The position numbers and the translations under genes were made by a program. The notes beneath the pieces were generated by a model. It saw only the letters and a program-made list of their open reading frames with translations. It did no database searches and was not told the DNA's origin. This document shows positions 1 through 6,420 of a stretch of 8,978 bases of DNA, in pieces. Source of the stretch: Actinomycetota bacterium (lineage in GTDB: Bacteria > Actinomycetota > Thermoleophilia > Gaiellales > Gaiellaceae); NCBI GenBank assembly GCA_005885565.1, contig VAXK01000265.1:1-8978 (forward strand), read 5' to 3'. Numbering within the stretch: the stretch's first letter is position 1; each line of letters starts with the position of its first letter.

Positions 1-270
1 CTCGGGCTCGCGCCGCTGACCGGGATCCCGCTGCCGTTCGTCTCCTACGGCGGCTCGAGCCTCGTCGTCCAGCTCGCGTCGGTGGGTGTCCTCCTTAACA
101 TCGCCGGTGGTCATGCGGGAGCGAGGAGAGCTGCGGTGCCTGATCGCGGCCGGCGGGACGGCCGGGCACGTCCTGCCGGCGCTCGCGGTCGCGGAGGAGC
201 TGCGGGCGCGCGGCGCGAGCGTGACGTTCGCCGGGTCGCCGGATCGCGTCGAGGCGCGGCTCGTTCCTGA
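1..270 (+). CDS. ftsW: FtsW, SEDS-family septal peptidoglycan glycosyltransferase (C-terminal fragment)
   Basis: Frame 1 is open from the window edge. It encodes the last conserved part of a SEDS protein: PLTGIPLPFVSYGGSS, followed by the final membrane helix LVVQLASVGVLLNIA. FtsW is an integral membrane enzyme that polymerises lipid II at the division septum with its partner class B PBP. The gene starts upstream of the window. Recognisable FtsW sequence ends near base 105. After that the frame runs on to a stop at 268-270 as an Arg/Gly/Ala-rich tail that overlaps the start of murG. The tail may be genuine, or one base may be missing near 105-110; a one-base correction there would end the protein at the TGA at 141-143. 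Identity as FtsW rather than RodA rests mainly on position just before murG. The family call is firm; the 3' end is not. Confidence 0.8.
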   Translation, partial: LGLAPLTGIPLPFVSYGGSSLVVQLASVGVLLNIAGGHAGARRAAVPDRGRRDGRARPAGARGRGGAAGARRERDVRRVAGSRRGAARS

Positions 271-1183
271 GGCGGGCTACGAGCTCGACACCTTCCGGAT
301 CTCGGGCCTCCCGCGGCGGGCGGGCCCGGCGCTCGTCCTCGCGCTCCTGCGTGCGGGCTCGGCGCCGGTCGAGTGCGTGCGCATCCTGCGGGCCCGGCGG
401 CCGGACGTCGTCCTCGGAGCGGGCGGGTTCGTCGCCGGGCCGATGGTGCTCGCGGCGTGGACGCAGCGCGTGCGTGCCGCGCTGACGGAGGCCGACGCGC
501 GGCTCGGGCTCGCCAACCGGCTCGCGGCGCCGTTCGCGCAGCGTGTCTTCCTCGCGTACGACATCCCCGGGAGACGTGGCCCGAAGTACCCCGTCGTCGG
601 GCGGCCGATCCCCGCGCGCTCGCGGCCGGTGCCGAGCGCCGAGGCACGCGCGCGGTTCGGGCTCCCGGCGGACGGGCCGGTGCTCGGCGTCTTCGGCGCG
701 CTCGCGGGCGCGCACGCGCTGAACGAGCTCGCGGTCGCGGCCTTCGGCGCCGACGGGCCGGCCGTGCTGCACCTCGCCGGCGAGCGGGACTTCGAGGCGC
801 TGCGCGGTCGCGTCTCGCGGCCGGACTACGTCCTCTTACCCTCCACGGACGAGTTCGGCGCGGCCCTGGCCGCTGTGGATCTCGCGCTCTCCCGCGCGGG
901 CGGGACCGTCTGGGAGCTGGCCGCGGCGGGCCTCCCCGCCGTCCTCGTCCCGTACCCCCACGCAACGGGCGACCACCAGTGGCTGAACGCCCAGCACTTC
1001 GTTACGGCCGGAGGGGCCGTGGCCGTCCGGGACCCGTCCGAGGGACAGGCACTCGTCCGGGAGCTGGTCACCGACCCGGAGCGGCTCGGGGCGATGCGCG
1101 CCGCGATGCTCGCGGCCGCGCGCCCGGACGCCGCCGAGCGGATCGCGGAGGAGCTGATCGAGCTTGCAGCCGCTCGCCGGTAG
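113..1183 (+). CDS. murG: MurG, UDP-GlcNAc--lipid I N-acetylglucosaminyltransferase
   Basis: MurG transfers GlcNAc from UDP-GlcNAc to lipid I on the inner face of the membrane, making lipid II. It is a GT-B fold enzyme of 356 residues from the ATG at 113, which is a normal length. The N-terminal glycine loop is AAGGTAGHVLPALAVAEEL, with the conserved His at residue 19, and a second Gly-rich loop reads VLGAGGFVAGPM. The C-terminal donor site has SRAGGTVWELAAAGLPAVLVPYPHATGDHQ, including the conserved Glu and the DHQ..NA motif. The usual HEQN-type segment is replaced by TEADARLGLANR, and the GGSxGA loop reads FGALAGAHALNE. Start choice: the ATG at 113 begins just before the glycine loop. In-frame GTGs at 86 and 107 would only lengthen an unconserved leader. 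No clear ribosome binding site is visible, so coupling to ftsW translation is likely. The 3' end overlaps murC by 20 bases. Confidence 0.93.
   Translation: MRERGELRCLIAAGGTAGHVLPALAVAEELRARGASVTFAGSPDRVEARLVPEAGYELDTFRISGLPRRAGPALVLALLRAGSAPVECVRILRARRPDVVLGAGGFVAGPMVLAAWTQRVRAALTEADARLGLANRLAAPFAQRVFLAYDIPGRRGPKYPVVGRPIPARSRPVPSAEARARFGLPADGPVLGVFGALAGAHALNELAVAAFGADGPAVLHLAGERDFEALRGRVSRPDYVLLPSTDEFGAALAAVDLALSRAGGTVWELAAAGLPAVLVPYPHATGDHQWLNAQHFVTAGGAVAVRDPSEGQALVRELVTDPERLGAMRAAMLAAARPDAAERIAEELIELAAARR
1147..1153 (+). promoter_or_regulatory. Ribosome binding site for murC
   Basis: GGAGGAG lies inside the end of murG, ten bases before the TTG at 1164. It supports that unusual start codon and shows that murG and murC are translationally coupled. 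Confidence 0.65.
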
Positions 1184-2303
1184 ACGCATCTGGCTCGTGG
1201 GGATCGGCGGCGCCGGCTTCTCCGCCTACGGGGTCCTCGCGCGCGTGTGGGGGGCGGAGGTCGGCGGCTGGGACCGGAACGAGACGCCGTACCTCCAGCC
1301 GGTGCGGGCGGCCGGGATCGAGGTCGTCGTCTCGCCCGAGCCCGAGCTGCGCGACGGGTGGGAGATCGTCGTCTCGAGCGCCTATCCGACCGTCGCCGGC
1401 CGCAGCCGGGCCGAGTTCCTCGCCGAGCTCGTCTCGCTCCGCCGTTCGATCGTCGTCGGCGGCACGCACGGCAAGTCGACGACGACGGCGCTGATCGCGT
1501 TCGCGCTCCGCGAGCTCGGCCGCGACCCGGCCTTCGTGATCGGCGCGGAGGTGCCGCAGCTCGGCGGCAACGCGGGCACCGGCGAGGGCTGGCTCGTCGT
1601 CGAGGGCGACGAGTCGGATCGGACGATCGAGCTCCTCCGCCCGGAGATCGGGGTCGAGCTCGCGGACCTCTTCGCCCGCTGGCTCGCGGAGGTGCCGAAT
1701 CCGGTGCGCGGCTGGGAGCTCGAGCCGCTCCCCGCCGACGCGCTCCCGCACCTGCCGGGTGAGCACAACCGCCGGAACGGCGCCGCGGCGCTCGCGGCGC
1801 TCGAGCTGGCCGGCGAGGAGCGGGCGGCCACGGCGCGCGTGGTGCGTGAGTTCCGCGGCGTTGGCCGGCGGTTCGAGCTCGCCGGCGAGGTGCGCGGCGT
1901 AACGGTCTACGACGACTACGCACACCATCCGACGGAGCTCGCGGCGACGATCGTGGCCGCCCGGGAACTCGGCGAGCGCGTCCACGTCCTCTTCCAGCCG
2001 CACCTGCCGTCGCGGACGCGGTATCTCGCGCGCGAGCTTGGCGGCGCCCTCGCCGAGGCCGACTCGGCGTGCGTCACGGAGATCTACGCCGCTCGGGAGG
2101 AGGTCCCGCCGGACCTGTCGGGGAAGGCCGTCGTCGACGCCGCGGCCGAGGTGCGTCCCGGGATGCGGATCGGCTGGGCGCCCGACCCCGCCGACGGCGC
2201 ACGCATCGTCGCGGAGTGGGCCGATGCCGGCGACGTCGTGCTCGTCGTCGGCGCCGGAGACGTCGACCGGGCAGTACCCCTCGTCCTCGAGGCGCTCCGG
2301 TGA
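1164..2303 (+). CDS. murC: MurC, UDP-N-acetylmuramate--L-alanine ligase, shortened in the central domain
   Basis: MurC is the cytoplasmic ATP-dependent ligase that adds L-Ala to UDP-MurNAc. The 379 residues include the N-terminal Rossmann loop GIGGAGFSAYG (13-23), the ATP P-loop GTHGKSTTT (100-108), the metal-site region VVEGDESD (145-152), GEHNRRN (199-205), and the C-terminal domain motifs YDDYAHHPTE (249-258) and FQPHLPSRT (278-286). The usual length is about 450-470 residues. Between LLRPEI (157-162) and GEHN only about 36 residues remain, against roughly 95-100 in E. coli MurC. The NxExDH block, whose His helps bind magnesium, is absent, and the sequence goes straight from RPEIG to VELADLFARWLAEVP. 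Some lineages have compact central domains, but loss of the DH motif is not expected in a working enzyme. The reading frame is intact across the gap. The TTG start is supported by GGAGGAG upstream. The stop overlaps the murB start in GTGA. Confidence 0.9.
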   Translation: MQPLAGRRIWLVGIGGAGFSAYGVLARVWGAEVGGWDRNETPYLQPVRAAGIEVVVSPEPELRDGWEIVVSSAYPTVAGRSRAEFLAELVSLRRSIVVGGTHGKSTTTALIAFALRELGRDPAFVIGAEVPQLGGNAGTGEGWLVVEGDESDRTIELLRPEIGVELADLFARWLAEVPNPVRGWELEPLPADALPHLPGEHNRRNGAAALAALELAGEERAATARVVREFRGVGRRFELAGEVRGVTVYDDYAHHPTELAATIVAARELGERVHVLFQPHLPSRTRYLARELGGALAEADSACVTEIYAAREEVPPDLSGKAVVDAAAEVRPGMRIGWAPDPADGARIVAEWADAGDVVLVVGAGDVDRAVPLVLEALR

Positions 2304-3178
2304 GGATCGAGGAGAACGTCCCGCTCGCGCGCTTCACGACGCTCGGCACGGGCGGGCCGGCGCGCGCCTTCGCCCGGCCGGAGTCGCTCGACGAGCTGCA
2401 CGAGGCGCTTGCGTGGGCGCGCGAGCGAGACCTGCCGGTGGCGACGGTGGGGCTCGGGTCGAACCTCCTCGTCGCCGACGACGGCGTGGAGGCGCTCGTC
2501 CTCCGGCTCGGGGGCGACCTCGCGGCGGCCGAGATCGACGGCGACCTCCTCGTCGCCGGCGGCGGCGCCGCGAACGCCGTCTGCCTGCACCGGGCGCGCG
2601 CGGCAGGGCTCGGCGGGTTCGAGTTCGCTTGCGCCATCCCCGGCACCGTCGGCGGCGGCGTCTGGATGAACGCGGGCGCCTACGGCGGCGACTGGGCGCA
2701 GATCCTCCTGCGTGCCCTCGTGGTCGACGGGAACGGCGCCGCTTGGAGGACGGCGGAGGAGCTCGGGCTTGGCTACCGGCATTCGGAGCTCAGGCACGGC
2801 CAGGTGGTCGCCCGTGCGGAGCTCCGGCTCGCGCCGCGGCCCGCCGACGAGATCCGGGCGACGGTCGCGGAGATGCAGGCGCAGCGCAAAGCCGCCCAGC
2901 CGACGAACAAGCGAACCTTCGGAAGCGTCTTCAAGAACCCCGACCACGAGCTCTCGGCAGGTCGGATGCTCGAGGCGTGCGGCCTGAAAGGCCACCGGAT
3001 CGGCGGCGCCCAGATCTCGCCGCGTCACGCGAACTTCATCGAGAACGCCGGGGGCGCGCGCTCGGCCGACGCGCTGGCCCTGATGCAGGAGGGCCGGCGG
3101 CGCGCGCTGGAGCAGTTCGGCGTCGAGCTGCGGCACGAGGTCGAGCTCCTCGGAGGGCTAGCACTGCCGCCGTTGTAG
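2300..3178 (+). CDS. murB: MurB, UDP-N-acetylenolpyruvoylglucosamine reductase
   Basis: MurB is a cytoplasmic FAD enzyme that uses NADPH to reduce UDP-GlcNAc-enolpyruvate to UDP-MurNAc, the substrate of MurC. The 292 residues match the short (type II) MurB class in length. FAD-binding motifs are GLGSNLLVADDG (51-62) and IPGTVGGGVWMNAGAYGG (113-130). Catalytic features are the YR pair (159-160), the proton-donor Ser in TFGSVFKNP (Ser209) and a C-terminal Glu in LRHEVELLG (about 280). The GTG at 2300 overlaps the murC stop as GTGA, with GAGG about seven bases upstream. The same frame is open further upstream inside murC, but that stretch is Arg-rich and unlike MurB, so the overlapping GTG is preferred. 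All key residues are present and nothing is missing. Confidence 0.95.
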   Translation: MRIEENVPLARFTTLGTGGPARAFARPESLDELHEALAWARERDLPVATVGLGSNLLVADDGVEALVLRLGGDLAAAEIDGDLLVAGGGAANAVCLHRARAAGLGGFEFACAIPGTVGGGVWMNAGAYGGDWAQILLRALVVDGNGAAWRTAEELGLGYRHSELRHGQVVARAELRLAPRPADEIRATVAEMQAQRKAAQPTNKRTFGSVFKNPDHELSAGRMLEACGLKGHRIGGAQISPRHANFIENAGGARSADALALMQEGRRRALEQFGVELRHEVELLGGLALPPL

Positions 3179-3200
3179 GAGCCTGGACCGGCGCGGCGAA

Positions 3201-3975
3201 GTGGGCGGCGTGGCGGTCGTCCCGTTTCCGCAGCGTCGGCGGCTGGGCGCGCCCGACCTCGCGCGGGTGGCGCGCCTCGTGCCGACCGGCCGCGCGCTCC
3301 TTGTCGCGGGAGCCGCCCTCGGCGCGGCCGGCGTCCTCTACCTGGTCGCGCGCGAGACGCCGCTCTTCGCCGTGCGCTCGATCGAGGTCAGCGGCGTCCA
3401 CGGCGCGGCGGCGGCGCACGTGCGGGCGGCGCTCCGGTCGCTCGAGGGGAAGAGCCTGCTCGCGCTGCACGGCTCGGACGTCGAGGGCCGGCTCGCGAGC
3501 GTGCCCGACGTGCAGAGCGCGACATATGACCGCGCCTTTCCGAACACGCTGCGTATCGTCGTCGTCCCGGAGCGGCCGGTCGCGGTCATCCGACAGGGCG
3601 CCTCCGCCTGGCTCGTCTCCGCGCGCGGGCGCGTGCTCGCTGCCGCGGGTCTGGCTGCCTCGAAGCGTCGACGTCCAGATCGGCGCCACCGTGTCGCCCG
3701 ACGAGGGCGGGCAGGCGGCAGCGGCGCTTGCGATCGCGCGACGCGTCGGGTTCCGAGGACACGTACGCGACGTTTCCACGACAGGCGGGTCGCTCGTCTT
3801 CGCACTGCGCTCAGGGCTCCAGCTTCGCCTCGGCGACGAGCAGAACCTCGCGCTCAAGCTCGCCGTCGCCGCGCGGATCTTCCCGCTCGTCCGCGGGGCG
3901 GCCTACCTCGACGTGAGTCTTCCGGCGCGGCCGGTCGCCGGCTCCGAGAACGCTCAACCCGTAGGTAGAGGTTGA
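3201..3975 (+). CDS. ftsQ: FtsQ/DivIB division protein, frame disrupted in this sequence
   Basis: FtsQ is a single-pass membrane protein that connects early and late divisome proteins. Frame 3 from the GTG at 3201 gives a short basic cytoplasmic tail, a membrane helix (about residues 31-50, ALLVAGAALGAAGVLYLVA), then the POTRA domain, which begins FAVRSIEVSGV and ends FPNTLRIVVVPERPVAVIRQG (about 56-132). After SARGRVLA (to about base 3640) the conserved protein continues in frame 1 as LPRVWLPRSVDVQIGATV, running to the TGA at 3973-3975. Frame 3 past this point is Arg-rich nonsense. A net shift of one base (or a loss of 3n+2) therefore lies at about 3636-3642. The joined product is about 257 residues, normal for FtsQ. 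Position between murB and ftsZ and the domain order make the identity secure despite low sequence conservation. The start is less certain because AGGAG lies about 20 bases upstream. I interpret the shift as a sequence error or collapsed repeat, not a true pseudogene. Confidence 0.85.
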
Positions 3976-3976
3976 G
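3953..3976 (+). promoter_or_regulatory. Inverted repeat across the ftsQ stop, possible operator upstream of ftsZ
   Basis: CTCAACC (3953-3959) and GGTTGAG (3970-3976) are perfect reverse complements separated by ten bases. The right arm contains the ftsQ stop codon and lies about 20 bases before a consensus -35 box. There is no T-run after it, so it does not look like a terminator. Its spacing suits a protein-binding site for control of ftsZ. From memory, similar CTCAACC/GGTTGAG repeats precede ftsZ in other actinobacteria; I cannot verify that here. Confidence 0.5.
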
Positions 3977-3996
3977 GGTTTCCGGACGCATTCCCG

Positions 3997-4025
3997 TTGA
4001 CAGAGCCGACGATGCGACGTACCCT
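3997..4025 (+). promoter_or_regulatory. Sigma-70-type promoter for ftsZ
   Basis: A perfect TTGACA (3997-4002) is followed, after exactly 17 bases, by TACCCT (4020-4025), which fits the TAnnnT pattern of actinobacterial -10 boxes. Transcription would begin near 4032, leaving a leader of about 60 bases before the ftsZ GTG. Such a match by chance just upstream of ftsZ is unlikely in DNA this GC-rich. It would let ftsZ be expressed independently of the upstream mur genes. Confidence 0.65.
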
Positions 4026-4090
4026 CAGGTCGCTCCGCCGCACCGTGCGTCGGACGCTCCACCGAAGGTTGACGCTGAGGCAGGTCGAGA

Positions 4091-5164
4091 GTGAGAGAAC
4101 AGACGGGCAACTACCTGGCAGTGATCAAGGTCGTCGGGATCGGCGGCGGCGGCACGAACGCGGTCAACCGCATGGTCGACGCAGGCCTCTCCGGGGTCGA
4201 GTTCATCGCCGTGAACACCGACGCCCAGGCGCTGCTCATGTGCGACGCCGACGTCAAGATCCACATCGGCGCCAAGGTGACGAGAGGGCTCGGGGCGGGC
4301 GCCGATCCCGCGGTTGGCCAGGCCGCCGCGCACGAGAGCCGCGACGAGCTCAAGGAAGCGCTCAAGGGCGCGGACATGGTCTTCATCACCGCCGGCGAGG
4401 GCGGCGGCACAGGGACCGGCGGCGCACCGATCTTGGCCGAGCTCGCGCGTGAGCTCGACACGCTCGCCGTCGGCGTCGTCACCCGCCCGTTCGCCTTCGA
4501 GGGGCGCCGGCGGGCCGAACAGGCCGAGCGCGGCATCGAGAGCCTCCGCGACCGCGTCGACACGCTGATCGTGATCGAGAACGACCGGCTCCTCCAGGTG
4601 GTGGAAAAGAAGACGTCGATCGTGGAGGCGTTCCGGATGGCGGACGACATCCTCCGCCAGGGCGTGCAGGGAATCACCGACCTGATCACCGTGCCCGGGC
4701 TCGTCAACCTCGACTTCGCCGACGTCCGCACGATCATGCGCGATGCGGGGTCGGCACTCATGGGCATCGGCGTCGCCTCCGGCGAGAGCCGCGCGGCCGA
4801 GGCGGCGCGCACCGCCGTGTCCTCGCCGCTCCTCGAGGCGTCGATCGAGGGCGCGACCGGCATCCTCCTCAACATCACCGGCCCGACGGACATCGGGCTG
4901 TTCGAGGTCAACGAGGCGGCCGAGGTCGTCACCGGCGCCGCCGACCAGAACGCGAACGTCATCTTCGGCGCCGTCATCGACGAGAGCCTCAAGGACGAGG
5001 TGCGCGTGACGGTGATCGCCACCGGCTTCGGCGCCCAGCGCCGGCGCCGTCGCCGCGAGCACGGCGTGCCGGTGGAAGAGCCGGCCGAGCGTGTGGCCAC
5101 GGGCGAGCGCTTCGAGGTCTCGGAAGAGGTCCTCGAGGTGCCGTCGTTCCTCCGCGACAGCTAG
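4091..5164 (+). CDS. ftsZ: FtsZ, tubulin-like division GTPase
   Basis: FtsZ polymerises with GTP into the ring that organises septation. The 357 residues include the N-terminal NYLAVIKVVGIGGGGTNAVNRM (7-28), the tubulin signature GGGTGTGGAP (104-113), the synergy (T7) loop NLDFADVRT (206-214) with its catalytic Asp, and the C-terminal peptide LEVPSFLRD (348-356) that binds membrane tethers and partners. A basic run of six Arg follows the globular core (317-322). The linker between core and C-terminal peptide is only about 25 residues, short compared with many actinobacterial FtsZ proteins. The GTG at 4091 keeps the conserved NYLAVIKV start, and GAGG lies at 4077-4080. It is the last dcw gene here and has a likely promoter of its own at 3997-4025. 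No defect is seen. Confidence 0.97.
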   Translation: MREQTGNYLAVIKVVGIGGGGTNAVNRMVDAGLSGVEFIAVNTDAQALLMCDADVKIHIGAKVTRGLGAGADPAVGQAAAHESRDELKEALKGADMVFITAGEGGGTGTGGAPILAELARELDTLAVGVVTRPFAFEGRRRAEQAERGIESLRDRVDTLIVIENDRLLQVVEKKTSIVEAFRMADDILRQGVQGITDLITVPGLVNLDFADVRTIMRDAGSALMGIGVASGESRAAEAARTAVSSPLLEASIEGATGILLNITGPTDIGLFEVNEAAEVVTGAADQNANVIFGAVIDESLKDEVRVTVIATGFGAQRRRRRREHGVPVEEPAERVATGERFEVSEEVLEVPSFLRDS

Positions 5165-5296
5165 GACTGCTGCTTCGGCGCGAGCCGACGTGCACTCCTC
5201 TCGCAGCACGATGTTTCTCGGGTCCGTGTGGTGTCAAGAGCGTCGGCGTGCCCTCAGGGTTGGCTCTCCGAGCCGGCCCGCCTGATGACCCGGTCA
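5165..5296. other. Intergenic stretch after ftsZ, no gene seen
   Basis: No convincing ORF, tRNA or riboswitch is visible. I looked specifically for a glycine riboswitch because the gcv operon follows, and did not find its conserved core. A weak 5-bp stem (CGTGC 5189-5193 with GCACG 5206-5210) is present but unremarkable. Confidence 0.5.
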
Positions 5297-5324
5297 GCCG
5301 CTCCGGCCCGAACGCCGGAGCGGC
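5297..5324 (+). terminator. Terminator-like hairpin between ftsZ and gcvT
   Basis: GCCGCTCCGGC (5297-5307) and GCCGGAGCGGC (5314-5324) form a perfect 11-bp GC stem with a six-base loop (CCGAAC). It is followed by GCCGTTTCG, a poor T-tract as is common in GC-rich genomes. It lies about 130 bases after the ftsZ stop and just before the gcvT start region, so it probably separates the two transcription units. Confidence 0.65.
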
Positions 5325-5345
5325 GCCGTTTCGGGGACTGGCGAG

Positions 5346-5351
5346 TAGCAT
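5346..5351 (+). promoter_or_regulatory. Putative -10 box for a leaderless gcvT transcript
   Basis: TAGCAT fits TAnnnT and ends eight bases before the gcvT ATG at 5360, so transcription could begin at or within a base or two of the start codon. No Shine-Dalgarno sequence precedes the ATG. This arrangement is typical of leaderless genes in Actinobacteria. There is no clear -35 box. A 6-bp inverted repeat, CGGGGA (5332-5337) with TCCCCG (5351-5356), straddles the box and might be an operator. Confidence 0.45.
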
Positions 5352-5359
5352 CCCCGCGA

Positions 5360-6409
5360 ATGCAGACCCTCCAGCGCACGCCTCTCCATGCCCGTCACGT
5401 CGAGCTCGGCGCCCGCCTGGTTCCGTTCGCCGGCTGGGAGATGCCCGTGCAGTACGACGGCGTCATTGGGGAGCACCGGGCGGTGCGCACCGACTGCGGC
5501 GTCTTCGACGTGTCCCACATGGGCGAGCTCGAGGTCGAGGGCCCGCGCGCCGGGGAGCTGCTCCAGGGCCTCCTCTCCAACGACCTCGACCGGATCGGAG
5601 TCGGCGAGGCGCAGTACACGCTCCTCACGAACGAGCGCGGCGGGATCGTCGACGACCTGATCGTCTACAAGCTCGAGCCACGTCGCTTCCTGCTGATCGT
5701 GAACGCCTCGAACACGCGGCCCGACTACGAGTGGCTGAAGGAGCGGGAGCTGCGCGGCTCGGACGTTCGCGACGTGTCCGACGAGTACGCGTTGCTCGCC
5801 GTCCAGGGGCCGCGGTCGATCGAGCGGCTGGGTCTACCCGACGCGAAGCCGTTCACCTTCGCCGAGGGCGAACTCGACGGCGTCGAGTGCATGGTCAACC
5901 GCACCGGCTACACCGGCGAGCGGGGAGTCGAGCTGCTCGTGGAGACCGACGACGCGGTCCGGCTTTGGGACGCCGTGCTGGAACGCGGGGCCAAGCCGTG
6001 CGGCCTCGGCGCGCGCGACACGCTTCGGCTCGAGGTCTGCTATCCGCTCCACGGCAACGACCTCACCCCCGAGACCGACGCCATCTCCGCCGGCCTCGGT
6101 TGGGTCTGCGCGCTCGACAAGAGGTTCGCCGGCGTGGACGAGCTGCGGCGCGTGAAGGACGAGGGGCCGCGCCGTCGGCTCGCCGCCTTCGTCATGGTGG
6201 ACAAGGCGATTCCGCGCGCCGGCATGGCAATCGCCGAGGGCGGCGAGGTCACGTCCGGATCGCTCTCGCCGATGCTCGACGTCGGCATCGGCATGGGTTA
6301 TGTCGACGCGGCCGTAGCCGTACCGGACAGCGAGCTGACGATCGACGTCCGGGGACGCGCCCGCAGGGCGCGGGTCGTGAAGAAGCCGATCTACAAGCGC
6401 GACGACTAG
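5360..6409 (+). CDS. gcvT: GcvT, aminomethyltransferase (T-protein) of the glycine cleavage system
   Basis: GcvT takes the aminomethyl group from lipoylated GcvH, releases ammonia and forms 5,10-methylene-tetrahydrofolate. The 349 residues are slightly short of the usual 360-370 but complete in motif order: TPLHARHVELGARLVPFAGWEMPVQY (7-32), CGVFDVSHMGELEVEG (46-61), the folate-site GGIVDDLIVY with Asp98/Asp99, RTGYTGERGVEL, GLGARDTLRLEVCYPLHGNDL, and a C-terminal barrel domain ending GMGYVD...VKKPIYKRDD. The ATG at 5360 is immediately before the conserved TPLHARH. An upstream in-frame GTG at 5228 would read through the terminator hairpin and add unconserved sequence. It is the first gene of the gcv operon, and its stop TAG forms part of the gcvH ribosome binding site. 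No defect is seen. Confidence 0.95.
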   Translation: MQTLQRTPLHARHVELGARLVPFAGWEMPVQYDGVIGEHRAVRTDCGVFDVSHMGELEVEGPRAGELLQGLLSNDLDRIGVGEAQYTLLTNERGGIVDDLIVYKLEPRRFLLIVNASNTRPDYEWLKERELRGSDVRDVSDEYALLAVQGPRSIERLGLPDAKPFTFAEGELDGVECMVNRTGYTGERGVELLVETDDAVRLWDAVLERGAKPCGLGARDTLRLEVCYPLHGNDLTPETDAISAGLGWVCALDKRFAGVDELRRVKDEGPRRRLAAFVMVDKAIPRAGMAIAEGGEVTSGSLSPMLDVGIGMGYVDAAVAVPDSELTIDVRGRARRARVVKKPIYKRDD

Positions 6410-6413
6410 GAGG
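6408..6413 (+). promoter_or_regulatory. Ribosome binding site for gcvH
   Basis: A perfect AGGAGG overlaps the last two bases of the gcvT stop and lies seven bases before the GTG at 6421. It fixes the gcvH start and shows coupling with gcvT. Confidence 0.8.
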
Positions 6414-6420
6414 ACCACGC

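Noticed and set aside
2038..3640. A long + strand frame through murC and murB into ftsQ
   Set aside because: It is Arg/Pro-rich and out of frame with MurC and MurB. Only its last part, after about 3640, is real, as the C-terminus of FtsQ.
4047..4057. Small palindrome GCGTCGGACGC in the ftsZ leader
   Set aside because: Five-base arms with a one-base centre cannot form a hairpin and are expected by chance in GC-rich DNA.
4025..5209. A 394-codon minus-strand frame opposite ftsZ
   Set aside because: It mirrors ftsZ codons, has no family motif, and would cover the likely ftsZ leader; it is treated as a GC artefact.
5228..5359. An upstream in-frame GTG that would extend GcvT by 44 residues
   Set aside because: The extension reads through the terminator hairpin, is unlike any GcvT, and the ATG at 5360 sits right before the conserved TPLHARH.
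5165..5359. Glycine riboswitch ahead of the gcv operon
   Set aside because: I searched by eye for the conserved GGAGAG, GCCGAAGG and CTCTCAGGCA-like elements and did not find a coherent set; the CCTCAGG near 5250 is not enough.
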